The notes under the pieces: model-generated
What the model was told of the DNA's origin: nothing
What the model saw: only the letters and a program-made list of their open reading frames with translations
The model's database searches: none
Source of the DNA: Rhodothermaceae bacterium
Lineage (GTDB): Bacteria > Bacteroidota > Rhodothermia > Rhodothermales > JAHQVL01
Reading direction: 5' to 3'
Length of the DNA: 34,287 bases
Assembly: GCA_019634345.1 (NCBI GenBank)
Contig: JAHQVL010000188.1
Coordinates: 1-34,287 of the forward strand
Shown: positions 9,701 through 17,804 of the stretch, one piece after another
Numbering within the stretch: position 1 is the first letter of the stretch
How the letters are laid out: every line of letters starts with the position of its first letter
Position numbers and translations under genes: made by a program

Positions 9701-11147
9701 GGGCAACGAATTCGTTGTGCCTGAAGCTGATTTTACCCTCGATGGATTCGACTTTTTCATGAGAACCGAAGAGGCGTTGAGTAATAACGTAGAGCTAACC
9801 GTGTACGATGAAAATGATGACGTATTATTGGCTGGAACCATTGATTTTGCGACCGCGCCATTCGGCGATTGGTTCTTTGTCACTGTAAACGAACCCGTAC
9901 TTATACCAGCAGGGGAGCCCTTTTTTATTGAGATTGGCGCTTCATCAGAAATCGAATTTCCTGCAGGAATCGATTCGGACGCCCAGGTCACTGGAAATAG
10001 CCTCTACAGAAATGAATCAAGTGACTACAGGAATTTAACAGAGGACGTTGATTCAGGTTTTGAAGAGGGAGCCTTCCTTGTTCGAGCAAATGGGACTCTG
10101 GGAGAGCCTGAGAATGAACCACCGGTTCTGGATGCCTTCATCAGCACAGGTGAAGCTGAGGTTGGAGAAGCAGTTACCTATGATGCGACGGCTTCTTCAG
10201 ACCCCGATGGGGAAATCGTAAGCTATTTGTGGGACTTCGGGGACGGATCCACAAGAACCGATGCGGTAGGTACATACGCCTATGCAGCTGCAGGCACCTA
10301 CACCGTATCTGTGACGATCACGGATGACCGAGGGGCCACAGCCGAAGGGTCGACAACGATAGAGATTGTGGACGTCGCAAATCAGCCTCCTGTGGCAGTG
10401 ATTGCTGCATCAGTGACAGAAGCCGACATCAATGAAGCGATAACGTTTGATGGGAGCCAGTCTGCCGATGCAGACGGAAATATTGTTGCTTATCAGTGGA
10501 ATTTCGGAGATGGTGTCGAAGGGATAAACGAGGTAGAGACGTACGCTTATTCAGCGCCTGGTATTTATTCGGTTACGCTTAATGTGACAGACAATGACGG
10601 TGCCACCGGGCAGACAGCTATTCAGGTTAATGTGTTTTCTACTCAACAAAGGCTGACCGTAACGCCGCTGACTGGGAAAGTAGAAGCGGGAGCTACGGTT
10701 ACACTGGACGTGATGTACGATACGGCAGGGTTGCCCGAAGATACTTATGAAGGATCTATCACGGTTTCAAGTGGCGTTGGTACTGTGATTGTGCCTGTTA
10801 CGGTATTGGTAAGCCGAAGTGTGGATATCGAGAAGGAGGGTGTGCCTCCTGTTTCTGAGGTTCGTTTGGCCCCAAATTACCCCAACCCGTTTGCTGGGAC
10901 GACCCAGATTCGTTATGAGTTGCCGGCTGATGCACAGGTTTCTTTGAATGTATTTGATGTTAGTGGTCGTCGTGTGCGAGCTCTTGAGCAAGGGACAAAG
11001 GCACCTGGTTTGCATGAAGTTTCTTGGGACGCCCTTGATGATGGAGGTAATGCTGTGGTGAGTGGATTGTATTTCTATCGGCTTACGGTACTTGAGCAGG
11101 GTGGTACTCAGTTTAGCCAGACAGGCACCATGACACTTGTTCGATAA
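6792..11147 (+). CDS. Secreted Asp-box beta-propeller / PKD protein with T9SS sorting domain
   Basis: I take ATG 6792 as the start because it puts a signal peptide (MKTSVLRNR plus hydrophobic stretch) at the N-terminus; an in-frame upstream codon at 6744 adds 16 residues. The mature protein of about 1,430 residues carries: GRGPNNVGGRTRAL at about 116-130, typical of sortilin/VPS10-like propellers; five Asp-box motifs of the form S(T/S)DGGxxW at about 216, 267, 318, 437 and 738; a beta-sandwich segment at about 940-1100; two PKD domains marked WDFGDG (about 1146) and WNFGDG (about 1235); an Ig-like segment; and a C-terminal type A sorting domain from about 1358 (NYPNPF, FDVSGRRVR, SGLYFYRL). 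Export would be by Sec and then T9SS to the cell surface or medium. Binding or hydrolysis of a glycan or peptide is possible, but no catalytic residues can be assigned. Confidence 0.88.
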   Translation: MKTSVLRNRIFAVSLVIFWIFGSLLLSSGSEKETEKENYAWHGYERVGFPDVKAELGEAKGDNARARVDYELKRLRDPVTGEVPKGIRARELAKAKTLPTKELIASKSGASNIATWTGRGPNNVGGRTRALAIDLDFDGASNRRILAGGVSGGMYLSEDNGATWRLTTGLEDLASVTAVAQDPLNRNVWYYGTGELFGNSSSNGGGASFLGQGIFKSTNSGESWTQLAATTNGTLNVFDNVFDRVWNVAVDPTNGNVFAAVFGFIMRSTDGGDSWLVSLGPDEQPFGIATDVAIASNGTIYASISRNGNGSLQFGIFQSTDGGVNWTNISPPELSADPWRQVIGVSPSDPNTVYVLVQANGGGENAGDHQLFRYNASSNSWTNLSANIPNVTANDQFGNAPLDGNASFSSQGGYDMVVKVKPDDPDVIWIGGTNLYRSTDGGSSFEQVGGYASPYTFAGFPRHHPDQHALVFYPNDASAMISGHDGGLSLAANVLQSPQSWTELNNGYLTSQFYALAIDPETGSDFIVGGLQDNGTWSTTSANGDVDWQSEFSGDGGFAAVAPGGLPYYVSSQLGFVLRASESSGRIVGSVVQPAGGNDFLFITPYLLDPNDARVMYIAEGNRVWRNSNLDGIPAGNGNATQVNWTALTGSVNPNTSTVTALGVSKVPADRLVFGATDLQFATRIIRVDDPANNGPGTDITPPGITQGSYPSSIAINPDDADEIVATFSNYNVPSIWHTSDGGSNWTNIEGNLSGDDGPSVAWGLVMPTASITAYFMATSTGVYSTESLNGASTEWVQEGADVLGNVDTDMLVGRPEDGLVVAATHGRGVYSAAIQGTSGSGSLAAITEQVNLEAQPGETATGTLVIQNTGEVRLRFDINSSEPGKRSPSTKGGNELKRPIKVLNQPVQKRRATASGLSDQPKASSAGEAPVGQPVFSVQAGDDVLIYDDGDETADDFWGFGDAGLGLFWGNEFVVPEADFTLDGFDFFMRTEEALSNNVELTVYDENDDVLLAGTIDFATAPFGDWFFVTVNEPVLIPAGEPFFIEIGASSEIEFPAGIDSDAQVTGNSLYRNESSDYRNLTEDVDSGFEEGAFLVRANGTLGEPENEPPVLDAFISTGEAEVGEAVTYDATASSDPDGEIVSYLWDFGDGSTRTDAVGTYAYAAAGTYTVSVTITDDRGATAEGSTTIEIVDVANQPPVAVIAASVTEADINEAITFDGSQSADADGNIVAYQWNFGDGVEGINEVETYAYSAPGIYSVTLNVTDNDGATGQTAIQVNVFSTQQRLTVTPLTGKVEAGATVTLDVMYDTAGLPEDTYEGSITVSSGVGTVIVPVTVLVSRSVDIEKEGVPPVSEVRLAPNYPNPFAGTTQIRYELPADAQVSLNVFDVSGRRVRALEQGTKAPGLHEVSWDALDDGGNAVVSGLYFYRLTVLEQGGTQFSQTGTMTLVR

Positions 11148-11155
11148 GGAAGGTT

Positions 11156-11674
11156 ATGATGATCAACGGAACGTTATCGACACTCTTTGTAGCTACAGGC
11201 CTTGCTATAGGTTTAATGGCCTGTTCAACTAAAAAGCAGCAGGTTACGTTGCCTTCTGATATGCAGGCAATCGATCAGACGGGTGAACTACCTCCTGACT
11301 TTAAGCTGTTGATTGGAATGGGTGGTGGTGTTGGTGGCCGTGTTCAAGGATATTCGTTGGATGCTGACGGGGCGACGCAGAAGTGGGAGGGAAAGTATCC
11401 TGAGGAAAACGTGCAGGATAGAGGCCAACTCGCCAATGAAGATGTTAGCTCCCTGTGGGAGCATATTAAAAAGATTGAGTACTTCGCAATTAAACGCCAG
11501 GACATGACGGGGAGTGGCCACTTCATCATGGTAACAGCGAATGGAGTTTCTCATCGTGTTTCATGGCAAAATGTATTGGGTGAACAACCCGATGCAACGT
11601 CCTGGCAGATGCTGTATGATCGATGTGTGGAAATAGTGACGACCTCATTGGCTGATAAGCGAGTGCTTAAGTAG
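11156..11674 (+). CDS. Small predicted lipoprotein, unknown function
   Basis: The 172-residue protein has a lipoprotein signal ending LMAC (Cys23 from ATG 11156). A strong Shine-Dalgarno sequence AAGGAAGG lies just upstream, and a second ATG follows at once (11159). The mature part is compact, with a Gly-rich strand (GMGGGVGG) and a two-strand-helix pattern seen in small periplasmic proteins that read NEDVSSLWEHIKKI. I do not recognise the family. It starts 8 nt after the T9SS-exported propeller protein, so the two form one transcription unit. It may be a surface or periplasmic helper of that protein, but this is inferred from position only. Confidence 0.75.
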   Translation: MMINGTLSTLFVATGLAIGLMACSTKKQQVTLPSDMQAIDQTGELPPDFKLLIGMGGGVGGRVQGYSLDADGATQKWEGKYPEENVQDRGQLANEDVSSLWEHIKKIEYFAIKRQDMTGSGHFIMVTANGVSHRVSWQNVLGEQPDATSWQMLYDRCVEIVTTSLADKRVLK

Positions 11675-11676
11675 GC

Positions 11677-11702
11677 ATTATTTAAGCTTTTCTTTAAATA
11701 AT
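11677..11702 (+). terminator. A/T-only hairpin just after the lipoprotein stop
   Basis: Arms ATTATTTAA (11677-11685) and TTAAATAAT (11694-11702) are perfect reverse complements around an 8-nt loop. They begin 3 nt after the TAG stop. No T-run follows the second arm, and the stem is all A/T, so termination here is only a possibility. Confidence 0.3.
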
Positions 11703-11793
11703 TAAGAAGCATATTTTTCATTTCTTAATACTTGAAAACCGCTTTCAGGGTCAAAAAAGGTCGTTTTAGGCTTCACTTTTCTTTCATACAGGG

Positions 11794-11824
11794 TTGTTTG
11801 GAGTCTTGGTTTGACCTAACTTTA
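11794..11824 (+). promoter_or_regulatory. Bacteroidota-type promoter candidate
   Basis: TTG (11794-11796) is followed after 20 nt by TAACTTTA (11817-11824), seven of eight matches to the TAnnTTTG -7 element of Bacteroidota sigma factors. It would leave a leader of roughly 310 nt before the gene at 12145. Confidence 0.3.
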
Positions 11825-12144
11825 CACCTCAGTGACGAAGACGCTCGTGAGTTAGTGAAACCTTAATTTAGGTTTATTTCAGGCCCGTCTCTGATTAGGA
11901 AGAGCCTGCGTACGTAGAAGCCTCCTCCTATCTTTTTTCGGTACCCTATGGTTTTGATGGTAAGTTTTTGACCCTCGGACTTACACATCAAACAGGCTTG
12001 AGCAGTTGTTATGAGAATGAAAACCCACTCCGGGATAACGAACTCTGAGAATCCCACTACTGGACGCTATCGCCCATCCCGGAACATCGTTTTGTTCTAC
12101 GCTTGCAACGTGTTTCTTGAAAAATAACCCCCGGTGAGTTCGGA

Positions 12145-13776
12145 ATGCGACGTCGAACAGAGTCAGATAGACTACTGTGTGCAGTGTTCACATGGCTACT
12201 AGTATTAGCGATGTGCTGGCCGGCTAATGCTCAGAAAAATCTTGTAACGTCTATCGATTACGAGTTTGAACTTGCCTTGTATCGTCCTCAAATTGCATTG
12301 GCAAGTGACGGGAGCCACGCTATTGCGTGGGAATCGTATGCGAAGTTGTTGGATACGGAAGAGTGGCAAATTGGAACGATGACGTTTGCTGCCAATGGTG
12401 TCCCTGTGGATGAAGCTATTTATCTGAGAGATCCTTCATCGTGTTTATCCGAGGATATAGAAGGGTACCGAGGTGTCCAAAATGCCGACATCCATTTTGA
12501 TCGGGATGGTCTGCTTTTTATTGCGATGGAACCTGAGATCGACGTGCATGATGGGCGACTACACAAAAGGCCTCGAACCATTCTGTCAAAGATAGATCAG
12601 ACCAGTCACGTCACCTTTCAGGATTCTGCTTCTCCGTGTGGTGGAGTACCTTCTGAGTCTGAAGAAGGTTTTGAAAGCGAGCGCCCCCGATTTGGCTTTG
12701 CGCCACAATCTGGTGAGTTGGTTATTGTGAGTAGCTCATTGGGTGTGCCAGATGCAATGCAGCAGGGGCCTTTCAAAAAGATCTCGTACAGTGATTCATA
12801 TAGCAGTTTGGGAGGTGTTTATTCATCCCTTTCTGGTACAGAGCATGTTGAGAAGTGGCACGATGTAGCAGTTGGGAGTTCGTTTGCGGCGTATACCTGG
12901 CAACGGTGTTACGTTGTAGACCATACCGGCGCATCAGAAGATTGTGATGTCGTAGTAAAATTCGTTCCACACTCATCGGAGCCAGGTACACTACATACAA
13001 CAAAGCCTATTCGTGTGAACGCTGGTGATAAATCGGGCGTGCTAAACCATAAGCCGTCTATCGCAATGAATGACGAAGGAGAAAGCGTTGTTGTTTGGAT
13101 AGATTATCGCTTCAGTGACTCTGGAGATATTGTTACCCAGCGATTTGACTCAACCGGTTGGCCTATTGGAGACAATAAGCGAATCAGTGATGGAACGGCT
13201 ATCATCGACGATGCTGAAGGGTTAGGGCCCGAGGTGGCTCTCAAGAATGATGGTAGCTACATGGTGGTCTGGAGTCAAGATGACGGTGAAGGACGCAGGG
13301 CTGTTGGCCAGATTATTTCAGGTTCTGATCGCAGGAAGGATGCTCCTTTTTACCTGGATGCTGATCCGCACCTGGAGTCCTATGGCGCGGACGTGTCAAG
13401 CAATGGGACGCAGTTTGCTTATACCTGGGTTAGTGTTGATGATTATGGGTCGGCTATTTATTACTGGGTATCAGATTCAGAGTCGTTAACAACACGTAAT
13501 TTTGAGAGACCTGGAACGGATTTTTCCTTTACCGGGTATCCAAATCCGTTTTCTGATGAAACAACATTAGAGTATGTGCTGAACAAAGAAGGTCATGTGA
13601 CGCTGATCATCTATGACATATTGGGGCGAGAAGTCAAGAAGCTAATTGACAAATGGCAAGCCCCGGGGTCGTATCTGGTGAATGTACCAGCTGGAGAGTT
13701 AGCGATTGGATATTATGTAACAAAACTTCAACAAGGCGATTCGCAATTCTCGAAAGTGTTAATACGCACTCCATAA
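12145..13776 (+). CDS. Secreted protein with T9SS sorting domain
   Basis: The 543-residue protein has a Sec signal peptide (Arg-rich start, hydrophobic 10-25, cleavage after ANA, mature end QKNLV). The body repeats short strands of the type IALASDGSHAIAWESY, IAMNDEGESVVVWIDY, VALKNDGSYMVVWSQ and VSSNGTQFAYTWVS. This hints at a beta-propeller with blades ending in a V(V/A)W motif, though I cannot name the family. Six Cys residues occur in the body, unusual for this window and possibly disulfide-forming. The C-terminus from about residue 465 is a type A sorting domain (GYPNPF, IYDILGREVKKL, GYYVTKLQQG), predicting transport by T9SS. It lies near the larger T9SS cargo at 6792, but in its own unit. 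Confidence 0.85.
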   Translation: MRRRTESDRLLCAVFTWLLVLAMCWPANAQKNLVTSIDYEFELALYRPQIALASDGSHAIAWESYAKLLDTEEWQIGTMTFAANGVPVDEAIYLRDPSSCLSEDIEGYRGVQNADIHFDRDGLLFIAMEPEIDVHDGRLHKRPRTILSKIDQTSHVTFQDSASPCGGVPSESEEGFESERPRFGFAPQSGELVIVSSSLGVPDAMQQGPFKKISYSDSYSSLGGVYSSLSGTEHVEKWHDVAVGSSFAAYTWQRCYVVDHTGASEDCDVVVKFVPHSSEPGTLHTTKPIRVNAGDKSGVLNHKPSIAMNDEGESVVVWIDYRFSDSGDIVTQRFDSTGWPIGDNKRISDGTAIIDDAEGLGPEVALKNDGSYMVVWSQDDGEGRRAVGQIISGSDRRKDAPFYLDADPHLESYGADVSSNGTQFAYTWVSVDDYGSAIYYWVSDSESLTTRNFERPGTDFSFTGYPNPFSDETTLEYVLNKEGHVTLIIYDILGREVKKLIDKWQAPGSYLVNVPAGELAIGYYVTKLQQGDSQFSKVLIRTP

Positions 13777-13893
13777 CGTGTCCCACACGATGTGAGATGA
13801 AGTACGGGGTACATGGTTGGGATTTGAGGGTTTTAGTGTATTCTAGCTCTTCTCCACCAGCGCATTACTCCATTTCTCAAACCAACTATCCTG

Positions 13894-14826
13894 ATGTTAG
13901 TACCTCTTTTCATACAAGTAGTGCTGCAATTAGTACTTCCAGGGTTTCTCCTCTTTGATGTATACAAGCGGAAGTATGACTCGCGTCGTGAATGGGTGGT
14001 TGATATTATACTCGTTTCTATGGTGTTGCTGTTTGTCTTTATGACAGCGCGTTGGGATTGGTCCAGTTATTACCTCCGTTTGCTCTTGATCCTGCTATTG
14101 GGCCTTGTTTCCTATGCTTCGTTTAGATGTATAGATCGATCGGTACCTGAGCAGAGACCTCCTTTGACTCAAAAAAAGCAGATCGAGTATGGGGTAAAGA
14201 GTTTAATTATCCTGGTATTACTGGTCTTGAATATCGATACCGTTCGCGGATACTTCTCGCCACAAGGCTCGATAGATCTTGCGTACCCATTGAAAAATGG
14301 GGTGTACTATGTAGGTGGAGGTGGGAACAGTAGGTGGATAAATGCACACAATGCGGCCCCTTCGCAAGACTATGCACTAGATATGTTGCGGCTAAATAGT
14401 TTTGGAAATAGAGCGCGAGGCATTAATCCAAGCGATCTTACCCGGTACACCATATTTGGTGACAAAGTGTACAGCCCATGCAATGGGATTATAAGCCAAC
14501 ATGTCGATGGTCATGCAGATCAAAACCCTCCACAGAAGGATGCGCAAAACCTGGCCGGCAATTACCTTGTGATTTCCTGTAAAGGGGTTGAAGTGTTATT
14601 GGCTCATCTCAAAGAGGGAAGCCTCTTGGTGTCCAAGGGCGAAGTTGTGAAGGAGGGGCAGCCCATTGCCCAGGTAGGCAATTCTGGATTTACGTCTCAA
14701 CCGCATTTACATATCCATGCAGAGCGTGAACTGGAATTCGATGACGAGATCCTCAATGGAGAGGCTGTTCCAATTCGGTTTAAAGGGCGATTCCTGGTAC
14801 GCAATAGCCTTTTTACGTCGCATTAA
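13894..14826 (+). CDS. Membrane-anchored M23 (LytM-like) peptidase
   Basis: The 310-residue protein begins with three or four membrane segments (about 2-21, 36-51, 61-77, 101-114), followed by an exported M23 domain. Zinc ligands can be read in order: His152 in the INAHN segment with Asp163 in QDYALD, then His238 (LLAHL), and the HLH pair at His271/His273 after SGFTSQP. M23 enzymes cut peptide cross-links in peptidoglycan, or act as inactive regulators when ligands are lost; here the set seems complete. The DYALD variant is the less common form seen in soluble-domain M23 relatives. A 117-nt gap separates it from the T9SS gene upstream, so co-transcription is possible. A hairpin follows the stop. 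Confidence 0.85.
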   Translation: MLVPLFIQVVLQLVLPGFLLFDVYKRKYDSRREWVVDIILVSMVLLFVFMTARWDWSSYYLRLLLILLLGLVSYASFRCIDRSVPEQRPPLTQKKQIEYGVKSLIILVLLVLNIDTVRGYFSPQGSIDLAYPLKNGVYYVGGGGNSRWINAHNAAPSQDYALDMLRLNSFGNRARGINPSDLTRYTIFGDKVYSPCNGIISQHVDGHADQNPPQKDAQNLAGNYLVISCKGVEVLLAHLKEGSLLVSKGEVVKEGQPIAQVGNSGFTSQPHLHIHAERELEFDDEILNGEAVPIRFKGRFLVRNSLFTSH

Positions 14827-14827
14827 G

Positions 14828-14854
14828 CCCTCAAATGAGGGGCTCCTTTGAGGG
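14828..14854 (+). terminator. Hairpin after the M23 gene
   Basis: CCCTCAAA (14828-14835) pairs perfectly with TTTGAGGG (14847-14854) around an 11-nt loop, two bases after the TAA. The tail is TGTTTC, a weak T-run shared with the adjoining repeat. It is a reasonable factor-independent terminator candidate. Confidence 0.45.
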
Positions 14855-15026
14855 TGTTTCGGGTTTCGGGTTTCGCGTTTCGGGTTTGAACGTCCACTGA
14901 TAGAAAGGAAACAATCCTTTCCGAGGTATATAAAGTGGTTGGTGGTTTGGAAACGTTCGCTGTCAAATGTAGGTTAGATCCCCTAAAGTAGAGAACGCGA
15001 AACGCGAAACCCGAAACCCGAAACGC
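14854..15026. repeat. TTTCGGG inverted-repeat element with 31-nt arms
   Basis: The left arm (14854-14884) and right arm (14996-15026) are reverse complements at 29 of 31 positions. Each arm is built from the heptamer TTTCGGG with one TTTCGCG unit. The 111-nt centre has no ORF and ends with TAGATCCCC. The element fills most of the gap between the M23 gene and the BatA-like gene. The degenerate copy at 3570-3670 shares the heptamer. It could be a non-autonomous mobile repeat (MITE or REP-like). Confidence 0.8.
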
Positions 15027-15051
15027 AGATGGGGCTACCCATCTGATTCAG

Positions 15052-17193
15052 ATGACCTTTCTTAATCCACTCTTACTGCTTGGACTTGCAGCTGCGGCTA
15101 TCCCGTTAATTATTCACCTGTTTAATTTCAGGCGGCCTCGGAAAATAGATTTTAGTTCTCTTGAGTTTCTGAAGGAGTTGCAAAAGAGCACCATGCAGCG
15201 TGTGCGTATCAAGCAATTGTTGCTCTTGCTTCTACGAACATTAGCTATTGCATGTCTCGTTCTTACCTTTGCAAGGCCCACATTGATGAGTAATCTGGTT
15301 GGGGGCCTGGGGAGCCAGGCTAGCTCTTCTATTGTTCTTGTGGTTGACAACTCACGGTCGATGCAAATGCGGGATGCCCAGGGCGCCTATTACGATCAGG
15401 CGAAAGAAGTGGCAGATGCGCTGATAGGCCAGATGAAAGCCGGCGATGAAATCTATCTTTTGCCCATTTCAGGGGATGTATCCTCGATCAATAATGACGT
15501 GGCGTACAGCATGCCCCATCTTGCACGAGAAGCGGTCCAAGATCTGTCGATCTCTCCTCATCCAGGATCGATAAGTGATGCCTGGGCCAAATCAGTTCGT
15601 TTGCTTGATGAGGCCACAAATCTGAATAAGGAAATCTATGTCATCTCGGATTTTCAACAAACGGCCCTGGTTGACTCTACGATTGATGGAGCCTCAGAGA
15701 CCTATCGGACCTACCTGTTGCCGATAGGGACGCGAGATCATGCAAACGTAGCCGTTACAGACGTAGATATTCTGAGCAGGATCATTGAAGTGGGCCAACC
15801 AATTCGTATGGAAGCAACGTTGGTTAATCATGGAGAGGATGTTATCAGTGGGTACGTTGCCAGTGTTTTTCTTGAGGGTGAACGGGTTGCGCAGGCCACC
15901 GTCGATTTAGAGCCCGGTATTCCTACAAAGGCTACCTTTGTTGTGACACCTCAACAAAGGGGGTGGTTAACCGGCGTCGTGCAGATAGAGGAGGATGCGT
16001 TTACGAGTGATAACATTCGTCACTTTACGTTGAATGTCCCTGAGCAACGCCAACTTCTGATTGTTCGAGGAGAAGGCCAGGAGTCTAGTTTCGTAGAGCT
16101 CGCTTTGTCGACTTCTTTGACGAGGGGACGCGTTGGCTTTGAGCTTGAAACAATCGACGAAAAGGACTTGCCGGTGAAACGGCTAGGAACCTATAATACT
16201 GTGATTTTGATTGGGCCTCGCGATTTGTCGAGTGGTGAAATTGCCTCGCTGAGTGAATACGTAGAAGAAGGTGGAGGTATTCTGTTTTTTCCAGGAGAAG
16301 CGGGGCAAGCTGAGGATTACAATGCGTTTTTTACTGAGCTGGGAGGGGGAGAATTTACAGGCTTTAGTGGGGCGTGGCTGGAACGGCAATCCATCGCATC
16401 CTTTGGGCGCATTGAACTGGAGCACCCTTTGTTTGAGGGCGTGTTCGAGCAGCAATCTGGATTTAGGGAGCAGATCAGAGTAGAGAATCCTTCGCTGTAC
16501 TATGTGATGAATTATTCACCTGGCAATGGCAACGAGCAAACCTTGATACAGTTATCTACTCGTTTCCCTTTCTTGCAGGAAATTCGGTATGGACAGGGCT
16601 CGGCGTTTGTGTTGGCAGTAGCACCAGATACGCGATGGAGCGATTTGCCTCAACGAGGGCTGTTTATCCCGTTGCTGTATAGATGTATGTATTACCTTTC
16701 GTCAACAGAGGCGATTGCTGGGGAAGAGCTTATCGTAGGGTTACCTAATGACCTTCGCATTAGCGGTATTGCGGAAGCCGATCGGTTGCAATTGGTTGCT
16801 CCAGATGGTGAAGAAATTGTGCCCGAGCAGCGAAGCCTCTTTGGTGCATCACTCATTGAACTGGATGCAAGTTTTGAGTTGCCCGGAGTGTATGATGTAC
16901 AGAATGGCGAAGCGCTGTTGAGAAAGGTCGCAATGAACCTGGATAACCGAGAGTCAGACTTGAGTACGTATGACCCGGATGAGGCTAAGGAATTTATGGA
17001 AGGATACACGGATGGCCCCGTTCGCACGCTGGATCTGGCGTCTACTGGAGGGGCAACCCGGGTGCTTGAAGAGCTGCAGCAAGAAAAGACAGGTATGGAG
17101 TTGTGGAACGTCTTTCTGCTGCTGGCGTTGATCTTCCTGGTCATAGAAATGTTGGTAGCTAGGCAATGGCGTCCCGAAGCCGTGCCTGCATGA
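15052..17193 (+). CDS. BatA-domain / von Willebrand A membrane protein
   Basis: The 713-residue protein starts with the BatA (aerotolerance regulator N-terminal) domain: membrane segment 5-22, then HLFNFRRPRKIDFSSLEFLKEL, then membrane segment 56-73. A VWA domain follows with MIDAS DNSRS at 99-103, the metal site for ligand binding. The middle contains a Rossmann-like stretch (VILIGPRDLSSGEI and VEEGGGILFFPGE), common in the long BatA-type proteins of Bacteroidota. A last membrane helix lies near 686-704, so the bulk faces the periplasm. Related proteins act with MoxR AAA+ ATPases in envelope stress or protein maturation, but no moxR or other bat gene is nearby. The precise role is unknown. 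The ATG is 26 nt beyond the inverted repeat, so promoter elements may lie inside the repeat. Confidence 0.88.
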   Translation: MTFLNPLLLLGLAAAAIPLIIHLFNFRRPRKIDFSSLEFLKELQKSTMQRVRIKQLLLLLLRTLAIACLVLTFARPTLMSNLVGGLGSQASSSIVLVVDNSRSMQMRDAQGAYYDQAKEVADALIGQMKAGDEIYLLPISGDVSSINNDVAYSMPHLAREAVQDLSISPHPGSISDAWAKSVRLLDEATNLNKEIYVISDFQQTALVDSTIDGASETYRTYLLPIGTRDHANVAVTDVDILSRIIEVGQPIRMEATLVNHGEDVISGYVASVFLEGERVAQATVDLEPGIPTKATFVVTPQQRGWLTGVVQIEEDAFTSDNIRHFTLNVPEQRQLLIVRGEGQESSFVELALSTSLTRGRVGFELETIDEKDLPVKRLGTYNTVILIGPRDLSSGEIASLSEYVEEGGGILFFPGEAGQAEDYNAFFTELGGGEFTGFSGAWLERQSIASFGRIELEHPLFEGVFEQQSGFREQIRVENPSLYYVMNYSPGNGNEQTLIQLSTRFPFLQEIRYGQGSAFVLAVAPDTRWSDLPQRGLFIPLLYRCMYYLSSTEAIAGEELIVGLPNDLRISGIAEADRLQLVAPDGEEIVPEQRSLFGASLIELDASFELPGVYDVQNGEALLRKVAMNLDNRESDLSTYDPDEAKEFMEGYTDGPVRTLDLASTGGATRVLEELQQEKTGMELWNVFLLLALIFLVIEMLVARQWRPEAVPA

Positions 17194-17261
17194 TTTGAGC
17201 GGTATGAGAGTTCCAGGCAGTTTCGATTGGCTGTACCCATCATCAAAGCGCAATAAAAAAA

Positions 17262-17804
17262 GTGCTACTCACAATCCACATTGTACTTCTTTCCGTTTTT
17301 GTTTCGGTTACCAGTATGCTTATGGTAACTGCGATCATCAATAGAATGCGGATCCGTCCGGTTCGAATGATGTGGCACAACTGCAATTTATTTAAAGGAG
17401 TCGGTCGTTCTTTTCTTCTTTTGCTGATGATGGTAGCTGTGGTGGTGTATGCTGGGATTACAAATAACAGCGTGTATTTGTATTTAGGTATTGGGTATGT
17501 GACGGGCGGGTTGTGTTGGCTTATCGCCTCGCGAATATCGGCAGCTACGCTCGTAACGGATTTTGCAATTATCCGAAACACGAGTAAAAAGGGAAATGTG
17601 CTTGGGTGGAATCAGGTGACTGATTTTTTCGTGCATGAGATAGGTTCAAAAAGTCGTTATGTGTTTTTATACAAGCAAAAAGATGGGCGTCAAGGTCGTT
17701 TTGAATTGACGGTTCCGCTTGCATATCAAGGTTTATTTGAAAAGCTTGTTTATCGCTGTGTAGAGAAGAGAACGCTTCCTGAGAGGGAACGTGCTTATGG
17801 ATGA
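17262..17804 (+). CDS. Small membrane protein with PH-like C-terminal domain, unknown function
   Basis: The 180-residue protein uses a GTG start. It has three hydrophobic segments (about 4-27, 49-66, 71-90), then a soluble C-terminal part of about 85 residues with alternating strands (FAIIRNTSKKGNVLGWNQV, YVFLYKQKDG) and a final helix (YQGLFEKLVYRCV). This pattern resembles bacterial PH-like domains found in small membrane proteins, but the match is structural by eye and not proven. The last codons overlap the hflX start in an ATGA arrangement, so hflX translation is coupled to this gene. It follows the BatA-like gene after 68 nt and could share its transcript. Confidence 0.7.
   Translation: MLLTIHIVLLSVFVSVTSMLMVTAIINRMRIRPVRMMWHNCNLFKGVGRSFLLLLMMVAVVVYAGITNNSVYLYLGIGYVTGGLCWLIASRISAATLVTDFAIIRNTSKKGNVLGWNQVTDFFVHEIGSKSRYVFLYKQKDGRQGRFELTVPLAYQGLFEKLVYRCVEKRTLPERERAYG

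Larger units (their letters stand above)
11675..12144. other. Gene-poor stretch between T9SS genes
   Basis: These 470 nt hold no convincing gene. A 38-codon ORF (12011-12127, plus) and a 64-codon ORF (11863-12057, minus) overlap and have no recognisable motif. The hairpin at 11677-11702 and a promoter-like pair at 11794-11824 are the only structures seen. The stretch most likely holds the terminator of the upstream unit and a long leader for the gene at 12145. Confidence 0.5.

Noticed and set aside
11863..12057. Minus-strand ORF of 64 codons in the gap before 12145
   Set aside because: No recognisable domain, no ribosome site and overlap with a promoter-like pair region; chance ORF is likelier.
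12011..12127. Plus-strand ORF of 38 codons
   Set aside because: Too short, without motif or ribosome site; possibly part of the leader of the next gene.
13653..13958. Plus-strand ORF of 101 codons between the T9SS and M23 genes
   Set aside because: Out of frame over the conserved sorting-domain end and the M23 start; sequence is not protein-like.
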